From an uncultured Prevotellaceae bacterium (GTDB lineage: Bacteria > Bacteroidota > Bacteroidia > Bacteroidales > Bacteroidaceae), in NCBI GenBank assembly GCA_946407325.1, contig CAMJNN010000073.1, positions 1 to 6,116 of the forward strand: 6,116 nt of DNA. The letters are read 5' to 3'. The notes under the pieces are model-generated. The model was not told the origin of the DNA. It saw nothing but the letters and a program-made list of their open reading frames with translations, and did not search any database. Made by a program: the position numbers and the translations under genes. Positions 1 to 6,034 of this stretch are shown piece after piece. Numbering within the stretch: the stretch's first letter is position 1; every line of letters begins with the position of its first letter.

Positions 1-335
1 GGGAACTCCTTGAATACAGGTGCATTCACATTGGGAGCCTTCTCGATAGTCCAACCTGCTTTCTCCACCTTGTCAGGAGTATTCCTGCCGCTTACGATGC
101 CCACATAGTCAGCAGCTACCATCGTTTCAGTGGTAGCAAAAGCAACGGTGAACTCAGGGTTGTCTTTAAGGTTGTCCGTTGTTTGGTGAGAACCGAGCGA
201 TATAATAATCTCGTGCATATCCCACTGGCCACCCCAAGCCGCATTCATGGCATTGGGTTTGCCGTTCTTGTCGTATGTACCGATTATCAGTACTGGTTGT
301 GGCAATAGCCACGCAGTTGATTTGAAACTCTTCAT
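1..335 (-). CDS. Flavin reductase family protein, 3' end missing
   Basis: The gene runs off the left edge; 111 codons are visible from the ATG at 335. The translation begins MKSFKSTAWLLPQPVLIIGT and continues with YDKNGKPNAMNAAWGGQWD and then IIISLGSHQTTDNLKDNPEF. This is the typical N-terminal part of the FMN-binding split-barrel (flavin reductase-like, flavoredoxin) fold: an opening strand ending in PVLIIGT, then a 'DKNGKPNAMNAAWGG' turn, then a strand and a helix of the 'T..NLKDNPEFTV' kind. Such proteins bind FMN in the cytoplasm and reduce flavin or pass electrons to a partner. The exact substrate cannot be told from the sequence. A strong promoter-like element lies 28 bases upstream of the ATG, so the gene is probably transcribed separately from the nrf block. 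No Shine-Dalgarno sequence is visible. The family is fairly certain; the physiological role is unknown. Confidence 0.85.
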   Translation of the reverse strand, partial: MKSFKSTAWLLPQPVLIIGTYDKNGKPNAMNAAWGGQWDMHEIIISLGSHQTTDNLKDNPEFTVAFATTETMVAADYVGIVSGRNTPDKVEKAGWTIEKAPNVNAPVFKEF

Positions 336-362
336 ATCTTAAAAATTAGATTGATTACAATG

Positions 363-393
363 CAAATTTACAAATTATTGCTGTCTTTTCAAA
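363..393 (-). promoter_or_regulatory. Bacteroidetes-type promoter for the flavin reductase gene
   Basis: Read on the minus strand there is TTTG (390-393), a 19-base spacer, and TAAATTTG (363-370). This is an exact match to the Bacteroidetes primary sigma factor consensus TTTG-N19-TAnnTTTG. Transcription would start near 356, about 20 bases before the ATG at 335. The element begins just past the stop codon of the methyltransferase gene (396-398), so it restarts transcription after the nrf block. I see no terminator hairpin between the two genes, so some read-through is also possible. Confidence 0.72.
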
Positions 394-395
394 TA

Positions 396-875
396 TTAGA
401 ATCTTCGAGTATGACTACGATAGGCATCATACTCGTTGCCAAAGTCACGGTGTAGGCGACGCTCTTCGCTGAGTACCTGAATGAACATGATGGCAAAAAA
501 GAGTGCCCAGACGGCGACAGCCTGCCAAGTGCACAGCCACAGGGCAAAGCCTATGAGATAAATGAGCGTTCCTGTCAGCATAGGATTGCGATTCAGACGA
601 TAAGGCCCGTCTGTCATCAGGTGCTGAGTACGAGGTGCCACCTCATGTCCAAAGGCATCCATGGGGTTGCCTTTACCATGATGCTTCATATAGACGATGG
701 ACCAGATGCTCAGCAGCAGTCCGCAGAGCATCACACCCCAGGCGACTACATCCTTAGCTGTCACTTCCAACCAAAACGCAGGTCTTCCTGATGCCAGCCA
801 CATCAATGTTGGCATCAGTACTACAAAGAGCACCAAGCCTAAAAGATAGCCCAATATGTCTCTTAACTGTTTCAT
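396..875 (-). CDS. Isoprenylcysteine carboxyl methyltransferase/PEMT-like membrane methyltransferase
   Basis: A 159-residue integral membrane protein with hydrophobic segments at about 8-28, 43-62 and a longer one at about 98-135. The diagnostic part is C-terminal: GPYRLNRNPMLTGTLIYL (residues 90-107) followed by EERRLHRDFGNEYDAYRSHT (137-156). This 'GPY..xRNPxYxG' plus 'EE..L...FG.EY..Y' pair is characteristic of the ICMT/PEMT superfamily, where it forms the S-adenosylmethionine site at the membrane surface. Bacterial members of this size are often annotated simply as isoprenylcysteine carboxyl methyltransferase family proteins; the real substrate (lipid, isoprenoid or small molecule) is unknown. 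The gene follows ccsA after 55 bases, has a good Shine-Dalgarno sequence and no evident promoter, so it is probably the last gene of the nrf transcript. A link to nitrite respiration is not shown. NnrU was considered but the C-terminal motifs fit ICMT/PEMT better. Confidence 0.85.
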   Translation of the reverse strand: MKQLRDILGYLLGLVLFVVLMPTLMWLASGRPAFWLEVTAKDVVAWGVMLCGLLLSIWSIVYMKHHGKGNPMDAFGHEVAPRTQHLMTDGPYRLNRNPMLTGTLIYLIGFALWLCTWQAVAVWALFFAIMFIQVLSEERRLHRDFGNEYDAYRSHTRRF

Positions 876-882
876 GAAAAAA

Positions 883-890
883 CTCCTTCT
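883..890 (-). promoter_or_regulatory. Strong Shine-Dalgarno sequence of the methyltransferase gene
   Basis: On the minus strand AGAAGGAG lies 7 bases before the ATG at 875. It supports this start. It stands out because nrfH, nrfA, the flavin reductase gene and the patatin gene show no such sequence, as is usual in Bacteroidetes. Confidence 0.6.
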
Positions 891-930
891 TGTCTGTATC
901 TTTCTTTCCCCTTTCCCCCCAACTCGGTTA

Positions 931-1722
931 TTAATTCATGTAGGTATGCACGCTGGTGGCTTGGGCACTCGGCAGATAGTTGATGCCCCACCAGCACATT
1001 TGCAGGAGAACGAAAGCAATGAGCAGCATCCAGAGGGCTGTCTTGACATCCGACTTGGGCATCAAGCGGTAGTGGATATATGCCAAGTAGGCAAACCACG
1101 TGATGGCTGCCCAGGTTTCCTTCGGGTCCCAAGCCCAATAGTGCCCCCAAGCTTCTTTTGCCCAAAGTGCACCAAACAACATGCCAAAGGTCATAAAGGA
1201 GAGGCCGACATAAACGAGGTTGTCGGTAATATCCATTTCCGTCGAAAAATGAGAATTATGGTTTTTCTTAAAGAAGAGAAGATATACCGCCATGAGGGTG
1301 GCGGCACCGAGCAGGGCATAGGCAAACATATAGACAATGACATGGGGAGCAAACCAAGGACTTTGCAATGCTGGCATCAATGTCTTGTTGTGTATCTCCG
1401 GCTTGAAGAGGTTGACGCAGATGAATACCACCGACAGCAACGTGGAGAAGCTCAATATCCACTTGTATTTCCATCGGATATAAACGATGAGGCCAGCTAA
1501 GGGCAAGAAGAAGCTGTACCACAGACGTGTTTCTCCCATTGTCCGCAACGGTGGGCGCTCCAGCGATATCCACATAGCGATGATAAAGGCAAAGAATACC
1601 AGTAAGCCAAGACCTGTAGATGCGTATGCTGTCTTTGTTTTATCTTTCCAAGCTGCATAGGCCCCATAAGCCCAACACAAAATGGATACTATTGCAAAAT
1701 ATATGAAGTGTTCCCAACTCAT
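931..1722 (-). CDS. ccsA: Cytochrome c biogenesis protein CcsA (heme handling subunit of System II)
   Basis: A 263-residue, largely hydrophobic protein with about seven to eight membrane segments. It carries the tryptophan-rich WWD heme-handling motif of the CcmC/CcmF/CcsA family, WGHYWAWDPKETWAAITW (residues 192-209). Histidines at the positions expected for the external heme ligands are H127 (in WFAPHVIVYM) before the motif and H259 (in SVHTY) near the C terminus; H217 (in YIHYR) sits in the following membrane helix. With ResB/CcsB it forms the System II cytochrome c synthase, which moves heme outward and joins it to CXXCH cysteines. The ATG at 1722 was chosen over an ATG at 1809 because AAGGAGG lies 8 bases upstream, the ATGA overlap with the preceding stop is a classic coupled junction, and the family's first membrane helix begins right after MSWEHF. 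It is co-transcribed with nrfHA, which points to maturation of those cytochromes. The 263-residue length is compact, as for stand-alone CcsA rather than a CcsBA fusion. Confidence 0.93.
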   Translation of the reverse strand: MSWEHFIYFAIVSILCWAYGAYAAWKDKTKTAYASTGLGLLVFFAFIIAMWISLERPPLRTMGETRLWYSFFLPLAGLIVYIRWKYKWILSFSTLLSVVFICVNLFKPEIHNKTLMPALQSPWFAPHVIVYMFAYALLGAATLMAVYLLFFKKNHNSHFSTEMDITDNLVYVGLSFMTFGMLFGALWAKEAWGHYWAWDPKETWAAITWFAYLAYIHYRLMPKSDVKTALWMLLIAFVLLQMCWWGINYLPSAQATSVHTYMN

Positions 1723-2615
1723 TGCTTTTTCCTCCTTACGCCAAAGATGAACATCGTCAATGCTCCGAAAAGCATCATATAGATGCCCGTATACACATAC
1801 GGCAACCACGGGTCGCGCACCAGCTCCAAGATGCTGAACTGGCTCTCAGCCCCCATAGCGGTATCATAGCCATATTGATAAATCTTCCAACCATTTACCT
1901 CGACCGGTTTATTTACATCAACCGTAGCTTGCCGACTATCACCATTCTTCGTATAAATGATGATATCAGAGGCAAAACGCTTAGGCGATCCATCGTCGTA
2001 GGTCTCCATGATAAACTGCTTCAGTGTAATGGCGATAGGTAACTCCTGTACCACTTGCTGCTTGTTAATTGCCCGCCATTCGGTTTGATCCAACACTGTG
2101 TACATATTTAGGCGTTGCATGTCGGCACTACCTAAGGTAGCCGTCAGAAGTGTCATTAACAATCCAAGGTGACTGACTAAAGAGGGTAGGAGACGCCACT
2201 TGAAATAAAGCAACTGTACTAAACTTACCTGTGCCAGAATAAAGGCTATCCAGAGATAGAGCAGCACGAACGGCCAGAACGACAACATCTTGGTGATACC
2301 TAAGAAATCGGAAGGTTGTGAGCTTTCACCCACTTGCGCCGTCAATCCCATGATGATGGTCAATGCAGCCGTCATTACCAACGCAGGCACCGCACAGGTA
2401 TAGGTTGCCAAGAAACGGAAGCCGTAAACCTTGCTCCTGCATGCATAGATGATGACTGAAAGCAGTAGGAATACGGCCAGCACAATGATATTCGCTGGCC
2501 ATGTAAACAGGCTCCAGTCAATAGGTCCCATGCTGAATTGCAGCATGAGACCTGTAACTATCAACCCCGTACCAATGACGAAGCCCTCTTGTAATCTCCA
2601 AGGTTTATTCCACAT
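1719..2615 (-). CDS. ResB/CcsB-like cytochrome c biogenesis protein
   Basis: A 298-residue membrane protein with hydrophobic segments at about 12-29, 41-58, 70-92, 113-137 and 147-163, an external domain at about 165-270, and a final membrane segment at 273-291 ending in the basic tail RRKKQ. The external domain contains VDVNKPVEVNGWKIYQYGYD (242-261 region), the 'N.P....GW.iYQ..Y' signature of ResB proteins. H149 in the fifth hydrophobic segment (VSHLGLL) is a candidate membrane heme ligand. In System II, ResB/CcsB pairs with CcsA; the external domain is thought to bring the apocytochrome or its reduced thiols to the heme site. The protein is much shorter than Bacillus ResB (over 500 residues), a compact form that I believe is usual beside nrfHA in Bacteroides relatives. 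The start codon shares one base with the nrfA stop (TAATG), and the stop overlaps the ccsA start, so translation should be coupled on both sides. Confidence 0.9.
   Translation of the reverse strand: MWNKPWRLQEGFVIGTGLIVTGLMLQFSMGPIDWSLFTWPANIIVLAVFLLLSVIIYACRSKVYGFRFLATYTCAVPALVMTAALTIIMGLTAQVGESSQPSDFLGITKMLSFWPFVLLYLWIAFILAQVSLVQLLYFKWRLLPSLVSHLGLLMTLLTATLGSADMQRLNMYTVLDQTEWRAINKQQVVQELPIAITLKQFIMETYDDGSPKRFASDIIIYTKNGDSRQATVDVNKPVEVNGWKIYQYGYDTAMGAESQFSILELVRDPWLPYVYTGIYMMLFGALTMFIFGVRRKKQ
1731..1737 (-). promoter_or_regulatory. Consensus Shine-Dalgarno sequence of ccsA
   Basis: On the minus strand AAGGAGG lies 8 bases before the ATG at 1722, inside the last codons of the preceding resB gene, where it encodes part of the basic C-terminal tail RRKKQ. 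It decides the start of ccsA in favour of 1722. With the 4-base ATGA overlap it suggests coupled translation of the two subunits of one complex. Confidence 0.7.
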
Positions 2616-4102
2616 TATAAGTCAATCAGCTTACCTTTTGCTTTTGCGTCCTCAATCCACTTCGGAACGATTTCATCCATGAAACGCTGATTCTTTTCCT
2701 CCAGTTTAGGCATATCCAGACCTATATACTGCTGAGCCTTAGCCTTGGTTGACACATCTGGCATTGGGATATCGCCCGTGAATCCGTGCTTAGCCAATAC
2801 TTTCACAATCTGCAGGCGAGCCTGATGCGCGAAATCAACACTGTGAGAGAGCAAACGAGTTACTTCCTGTGGAGCGTGGAAAGTAGCACCATGAGATGCG
2901 ATCGCATAGTCCCATCGCCACTGACTCTTGCGCAGCAAATCCTGAATAGGCTTCATCTCAGCCTCGGTTGCGCCATTGTCGATGGCAAACTTAGCCTCGA
3001 TGTGAGCGGTTGCCAATTCCTTCTCTGCACGATTGCGAACCTCTGTACACTTGTCCTGACGCTCATACACATTCTTGCGCAAAGTCTCGGCATCTTGGCG
3101 ATGGCAAGTTTGGCAGGTACGATCGATGTTCGCCAATGGAGACATGATGTGGTGATCGGTGTACTTCACGCCACCCTCACTCATGTAAGGCATGTGGCAA
3201 TCTGCACAAGAAACACCACGCTGCCCGTGAATGCCTTGCAAAGACATTTCATATCCCGGATGCTGAGCCTTCAAGATAGGAGTCTTTGACAATGAATGGA
3301 TATAGTCGTAATAATCCAACTCATCATAATACGCCTCTGCATCTTCCAAAGTCAAGCCCTTATCCCATGGGAAAGTCAGGTAGTCGGTACCTTTCTTAAA
3401 GTAATACTCCACATGGCATTGAGCGCAAACCAATGAGCGCATCTCCTGATAGGTAGCATCTTTCACGTTCAAGCCTCTGCGTTCGAAAGCTTCGTAAAGA
3501 GCAGGACGTGCTGGACGCAACTCCATGGTACGAGCATCATGGCAGTCGGAGCAACCGATGGTGTTCACCATCTCGTTGCCCAACTCACTCCAACGCATGT
3601 GGTAGTAAGTATCCAAACCCAGTTCACGCATCATGCGAGGCACATCTGGACCCTTGCAAGTCCAGCAGGTAGCAGGCTGCATATCAGCATCACCGTCAAT
3701 GCCCGGATTACCTGTGCGCAGAATCTTACGCATGTCATCCAACGCGTGCTTGTGGCCACGAGGGGTGTTGTAGTTGCGGCTGAAAGCATAGCCTGCCCAG
3801 AGAATCACCATCTCGGGACGCTGCTCCAACACATCAACTTCCTCACTGCCATTGTACTTTGATTCGAATGAGGTGTCTTCCGTCATTGCCCAGGTATTGT
3901 ACTCACGAGGATAGTCTGCTTTGAACTTCTCATTCTGAGATACAATACTATCAGTAAAAATTGTGCGCTTGTTGTTAAACACGCTCACCACCTCTGCCCT
4001 GCGCTCCATAAGCGATGAAGCCAGCAAGCCTAAAATAAACACAACGACCATTGACCCTCCGAACAATAGCCATCCTTGCCATTTTTTCAGTTGTTTAGCC
4101 AT
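2615..4102 (-). CDS. nrfA: NrfA, ammonia-forming cytochrome c nitrite reductase (pentaheme)
   Basis: The 495-residue protein catalyses six-electron reduction of nitrite to ammonium (EC 1.7.2.2) on the outer face of the cytoplasmic membrane. Five heme sites are seen: CWTCK (146-150), CSDCH (184-188), CAQCH (226-230), CADCH (299-303) and CQTCH (330-334). The first has lysine instead of histidine as the proximal ligand, the hallmark of the NrfA active-site heme. By comparison with E. coli NrfA, R115 (in TPRGH), Y233 (in VEYYF) and H281 (in KAQHP) would form the catalytic pocket, and E232, Y233, K278 and Q280 the calcium site next to it. The late WRWDYAIASHGATFHAP stretch (396-412) is also strongly conserved in the family. 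Residues 11-30 form a hydrophobic signal or anchor without an obvious cleavage site, so the protein may stay membrane-bound. Length is normal for the family (E. coli 478). All key residues are present. nrfH precedes it by 15 bases. Confidence 0.98.
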   Translation of the reverse strand: MAKQLKKWQGWLLFGGSMVVVFILGLLASSLMERRAEVVSVFNNKRTIFTDSIVSQNEKFKADYPREYNTWAMTEDTSFESKYNGSEEVDVLEQRPEMVILWAGYAFSRNYNTPRGHKHALDDMRKILRTGNPGIDGDADMQPATCWTCKGPDVPRMMRELGLDTYYHMRWSELGNEMVNTIGCSDCHDARTMELRPARPALYEAFERRGLNVKDATYQEMRSLVCAQCHVEYYFKKGTDYLTFPWDKGLTLEDAEAYYDELDYYDYIHSLSKTPILKAQHPGYEMSLQGIHGQRGVSCADCHMPYMSEGGVKYTDHHIMSPLANIDRTCQTCHRQDAETLRKNVYERQDKCTEVRNRAEKELATAHIEAKFAIDNGATEAEMKPIQDLLRKSQWRWDYAIASHGATFHAPQEVTRLLSHSVDFAHQARLQIVKVLAKHGFTGDIPMPDVSTKAKAQQYIGLDMPKLEEKNQRFMDEIVPKWIEDAKAKGKLIDL

Positions 4103-4117
4103 AATATCTTACTTTTA

Positions 4118-4711
4118 TTATTTTCCAATTATATTCTGTAACCAATTAGGTACTGGTGAAGGAGGCAATGGTACCACCCCCTCAGCACCTGGTGTGCCAG
4201 ATAATGAGTTCATGCCTCCATGAGGCACATTGCGATGGCAATCCCAGCAGGCTTTACCTTCGCCACGCTTGGCCTCCATGAAATCAATACGGCCTGTGTA
4301 GACGAACTCCTGATTAAGCTGTGTGTGACAACGGATGCAATTGTCCATGATTACTTCCGCGCTCATATCCTCTGCCATAATTGCCTGACGCTCGCTGTGG
4401 GTTAAAAAATAAGCCACATGTTTCAAACCATCCACTGCTTTGAAACCATACTTCATAGCCATGTTTTGGTGGGGCACATGGCAATCGTTACAGGTCGCAT
4501 CACGTCCGTGGCTGGAATGTGACCATGTTGCATAATAGGGAGTCATGATATGACAATTGATGCAAGCGGAAGAATCATCACCAAGATAGGTGTGAGCTCG
4601 CAGAAGGTATAGAAATAAACCTCCAAGGCCACAAATAACACCTGCAACCACTAACAGAAACACTTTCTGCCTGTGCGAAAACAGGTTAGTTATTTTATCC
4701 AGTGCTTTCAT
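4118..4711 (-). CDS. nrfH: NrfH, tetraheme membrane quinol dehydrogenase subunit
   Basis: A 197-residue NapC/NirT-family cytochrome that oxidises menaquinol and feeds electrons to NrfA. One membrane helix lies at about 17-38 near the N terminus, followed by four heme sites: CINCH (50-54), CNDCH (74-78), CIRCH (125-129) and CWDCH (155-159). The first is followed by M56 in the 'CxxCHxM' arrangement; in the known NrfH structure this methionine ligates heme 1. D94 in the KAVDGLKH segment matches the aspartate near that heme beside the quinol site. The conserved CWDCHRNVPHG ending is typical of NrfH. Beyond it is a tail of about 38 residues with a proline-rich PLPPSPVP segment (181-188) before a short hydrophobic end. 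It is the first gene of the operon; the only promoter-like element found lies about 40 bases upstream. No Shine-Dalgarno sequence is visible before the ATG. Confidence 0.97.
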   Translation of the reverse strand: MKALDKITNLFSHRQKVFLLVVAGVICGLGGLFLYLLRAHTYLGDDSSACINCHIMTPYYATWSHSSHGRDATCNDCHVPHQNMAMKYGFKAVDGLKHVAYFLTHSERQAIMAEDMSAEVIMDNCIRCHTQLNQEFVYTGRIDFMEAKRGEGKACWDCHRNVPHGGMNSLSGTPGAEGVVPLPPSPVPNWLQNIIGK

Positions 4712-4751
4712 GTATATATCAAGGTTTATTTAGTTAAAAATCATACTTTTG

Positions 4752-4782
4752 CAAATATAATAAAAAATGTGGATAATTCCAA
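4752..4782 (-). promoter_or_regulatory. Probable promoter of the nrfHA operon
   Basis: On the minus strand TATATTTG (4752-4759) matches the Bacteroidetes -7 element TAnnTTTG exactly. Nineteen bases further upstream is TTGG (4779-4782), preceded by AT, a weaker match to the -33 TTTG element. Transcription would start near 4745, giving a leader of about 34 bases before nrfH. The weak -33 element suggests the promoter may need an activator, in keeping with nitrite- or redox-controlled expression, but that is inference. Confidence 0.55.
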
Positions 4783-4790
4783 TAACATTT
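4765..4790. promoter_or_regulatory. Inverted repeat across the nrfH -33 region
   Basis: AAATGT (4765-4770) and ACATTT (4785-4790) are perfect 6-base inverted arms separated by 14 bases. The repeat spans the -33 element of the proposed nrfH promoter, a position suited to a dimeric regulator. Such short AT-rich repeats can arise by chance, so this is a candidate only. Confidence 0.3.
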
Positions 4791-4804
4791 GCACACTATA
4801 ACAC

Positions 4805-4818
4805 TTAATAATTGTTAA
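4805..4818. promoter_or_regulatory. Possible CRP/FNR-type operator
   Basis: TTAATAATTGTTAA has the 5-4-5 layout of CRP/FNR family boxes (compare TTGAT-N4-ATCAA) and is symmetrical except at one base pair. Its centre would lie about 66 bases upstream of the proposed nrfH start and about 48 bases upstream of the first candidate patatin start. The half-sites lack the TTGA or TGTGA core, so the assignment to that family is weak. Confidence 0.25.
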
Positions 4819-4845
4819 AATGAATAAGATGCCATTGTTTATCCT

Positions 4846-4853
4846 TACATTTG
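4846..4853 (+). promoter_or_regulatory. Candidate -7 element for the patatin gene (distal)
   Basis: TACATTTG matches TAnnTTTG. No good TTTG is found 19-21 bases upstream, so it is incomplete. It would give a leader of about 85 bases. A second match at 4895-4902 competes with it. Confidence 0.35.
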
Positions 4854-4894
4854 CAATAGCATAAAACTGTAGGCCTATGACAGGGTATCTCATT

Positions 4895-4902
4895 TATGTT
4901 TG
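4895..4902 (+). promoter_or_regulatory. Candidate -7 element for the patatin gene (proximal)
   Basis: TATGTTTG also matches TAnnTTTG and would give a leader of about 35 bases before the ATG at 4945. The -33 region is again poor. Which of the two, if either, is used cannot be decided from the sequence. Confidence 0.35.
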
Positions 4903-4944
4903 TTTAGTCAGTAATGTCAATATCAAAGTAAAAACAATGTTCGT

Positions 4945-5817
4945 ATGAAAGACGTAGCATTAGTATTGTCGAGTGGTGGTGCGAGAGGTCTTGCCCATAT
5001 CGGTGCTATCGAAGAACTGGAGGCACAGGGCTATCGCATCACCTCTATTGCAGGTTGCTCAATGGGAGCTCTCATCGGAGGTGTCTATGCCGCAGGGAAA
5101 CTAAAGGAATTCCGTGAGTGGATGAAGACTGTTGACCGAAAGAAGATGCTGGAGCTAACCGACTTTTCCCTCAGCCTTAATCATATCGTAAAGGGTTCGC
5201 GCATCATTGAGGCCATCATGGAGTTTGTACCTGATATGCCTATAGAAGATTTGCCGATACCCTATTGTGCGGTGGCCACCGATTTGAAAGCCGGTCGTGA
5301 GGTCGTATTCGACAAGGGCAATCTCTTCGATGCCATCCGTGCTTCCATCTCCTTGCCATCATTCTACGAGCCAGTACATCGTGATGGCATGATACTCATT
5401 GACGGCGGTGTGACAAACCCCATACCGATGAATCGTGTGGTACGGCATGAGGGCGATATCCTGATAGGTGTTGATGTAAGTGGACACGATTATGAGACAC
5501 AATGGGAGATTCAGCAAGAGATAGCAGAAAAACGTAAAAACAGCAAGTCACTGTCTCAGCAGATACTCAACAAGCTGATACCCGACAACATTGAATTTAA
5601 CTACTACACAATGCTTTCCCGGGTCAGTTCACTGATGATTCGCCAGAACTCCCTCCTCATGGCCCAGCTGATGAAGCCCGACGTGCTTGTAGATATCCAA
5701 ATGAGTCGTTATGGCGTCTTTGATTTTGATAAATCGGAAAAGCTCATTACCATAGGCCGCAATCGGACACAGCAAGCCCTTAGTAAATATCCAGATAAGT
5801 TTGCCTTTCCTAAGTAA
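4945..5817 (+). CDS. Patatin-like phospholipase (RssA-like serine hydrolase)
   Basis: A 290-residue protein with all patatin-fold active-site elements. The oxyanion-hole motif GGARG is at residues 11-15, the nucleophile elbow G-C-S-M-G at 37-41 with catalytic S39, and the DGG motif at 153-155 with D153 as the second member of the Ser-Asp dyad. ISLPSFYEPV (135-144) is another family block. No signal peptide or membrane segment is present, so it is probably a cytoplasmic lipid acyl hydrolase similar in length to E. coli RssA. The C-terminal third (about 180-290) is less conserved and contains the charged stretch QQEIAEKRKNSKS. The ATG at 4945 puts the first beta strand (VALVLSSGG) where the family expects it; the ATG at 4937 meets a stop after three codons. 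The gene diverges from nrfH across 233 bases. Its lipid substrate is unknown and there is no sequence sign of a link to nitrite reduction. Confidence 0.93.
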   Translation: MKDVALVLSSGGARGLAHIGAIEELEAQGYRITSIAGCSMGALIGGVYAAGKLKEFREWMKTVDRKKMLELTDFSLSLNHIVKGSRIIEAIMEFVPDMPIEDLPIPYCAVATDLKAGREVVFDKGNLFDAIRASISLPSFYEPVHRDGMILIDGGVTNPIPMNRVVRHEGDILIGVDVSGHDYETQWEIQQEIAEKRKNSKSLSQQILNKLIPDNIEFNYYTMLSRVSSLMIRQNSLLMAQLMKPDVLVDIQMSRYGVFDFDKSEKLITIGRNRTQQALSKYPDKFAFPK

Positions 5818-5889
5818 AAATCAACTCCTATTTATTTGATTATTAGTATAACTAAACTATACATCAATTACCCTGTTGCTTCCCGCAAG

Positions 5890-5941
5890 AAGTGGAGGGC
5901 CTTGTATTAGTCATCGTTGATGCTAATGCCTTCTATCACTT
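5890..5941. repeat. Long imperfect hairpin 1
   Basis: Left arm AAGTG (5890-5894), GAGGGC (5895-5900), ATTAG (5906-5910), CATC (5912-5915); right arm GATG (5919-5922), CTAAT (5923-5927), GCCTTC (5928-5933), CACTT (5937-5941). This gives about 20 pairs including one G-T pair. The unpaired parts are CTTGT (5901-5905), T5911 and TAT (5934-5936), and the loop is three bases. No T tract follows, so it is not a standard terminator. Confidence 0.6.
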
Positions 5942-5968
5942 AACGGAGGCTTTGCTATCACCCGACGC

Positions 5969-5997
5969 AATATCTCCCATGGGGGAAAGGAGATATT
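5969..5997. repeat. Perfect 9-base hairpin 2
   Basis: AATATCTCC (5969-5977) and GGAGATATT (5989-5997) are perfectly complementary around an 11-base loop containing ATGGGGG. This is the cleanest stem in the region. Confidence 0.6.
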
Positions 5998-5998
5998 A

Positions 5999-6034
5999 CT
6001 ATAGGGGTACGGCAGATACTGCGACGACCCATAG
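5999..6034. repeat. Imperfect hairpin 3
   Basis: CTAT (5999-6002), GGGT (6005-6008), CG (6010-6011) and GCAG (6012-6015) pair in order with CTGC (6019-6022), CG (6025-6026), ACCC (6027-6030) and ATAG (6031-6034), around the loop ATA. That is 14 pairs with two small internal loops or bulges. It begins one base after hairpin 2 ends. Confidence 0.55.

Noticed and set aside
396..875. NnrU, a denitrification-linked membrane protein
   Set aside because: Tempting because of the nrf neighbours, but the GPY..RNP and EE..FG.EY motifs are those of the ICMT/PEMT methyltransferases.
856..1500. A 214-codon open frame on the plus strand
   Set aside because: It lies antisense to ccsA and the methyltransferase gene, both of which have clear family motifs. 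The translation is rich in His, Cys, Pro and Gly with no domain, as expected of a shadow frame.
1723..1809. Extended ccsA start at 1809, adding 29 residues
   Set aside because: The extension overlaps the end of the ResB gene by 30 codons, is not hydrophobic, and the start at 1722 has a consensus Shine-Dalgarno sequence and the ATGA overlap.
4009..4102. NrfA as a lipoprotein
   Set aside because: The hydrophobic N terminus ends in LLASSLMERR with no lipobox cysteine, so an ordinary signal or uncleaved anchor is more likely.
5890..5944. Integron attC site
   Set aside because: ACTTAAC at 5938-5944 fits the RYYYAAC core, and the hairpin has extrahelical bases, but no matching GTTRRRY core is found in the right place and orientation, and there is no gene cassette pattern.
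5890..5950. Rho-independent terminator of the patatin gene
   Set aside because: The hairpin is large, but it is followed by AACGG rather than a run of T, and it starts more than 70 bases after the stop codon.
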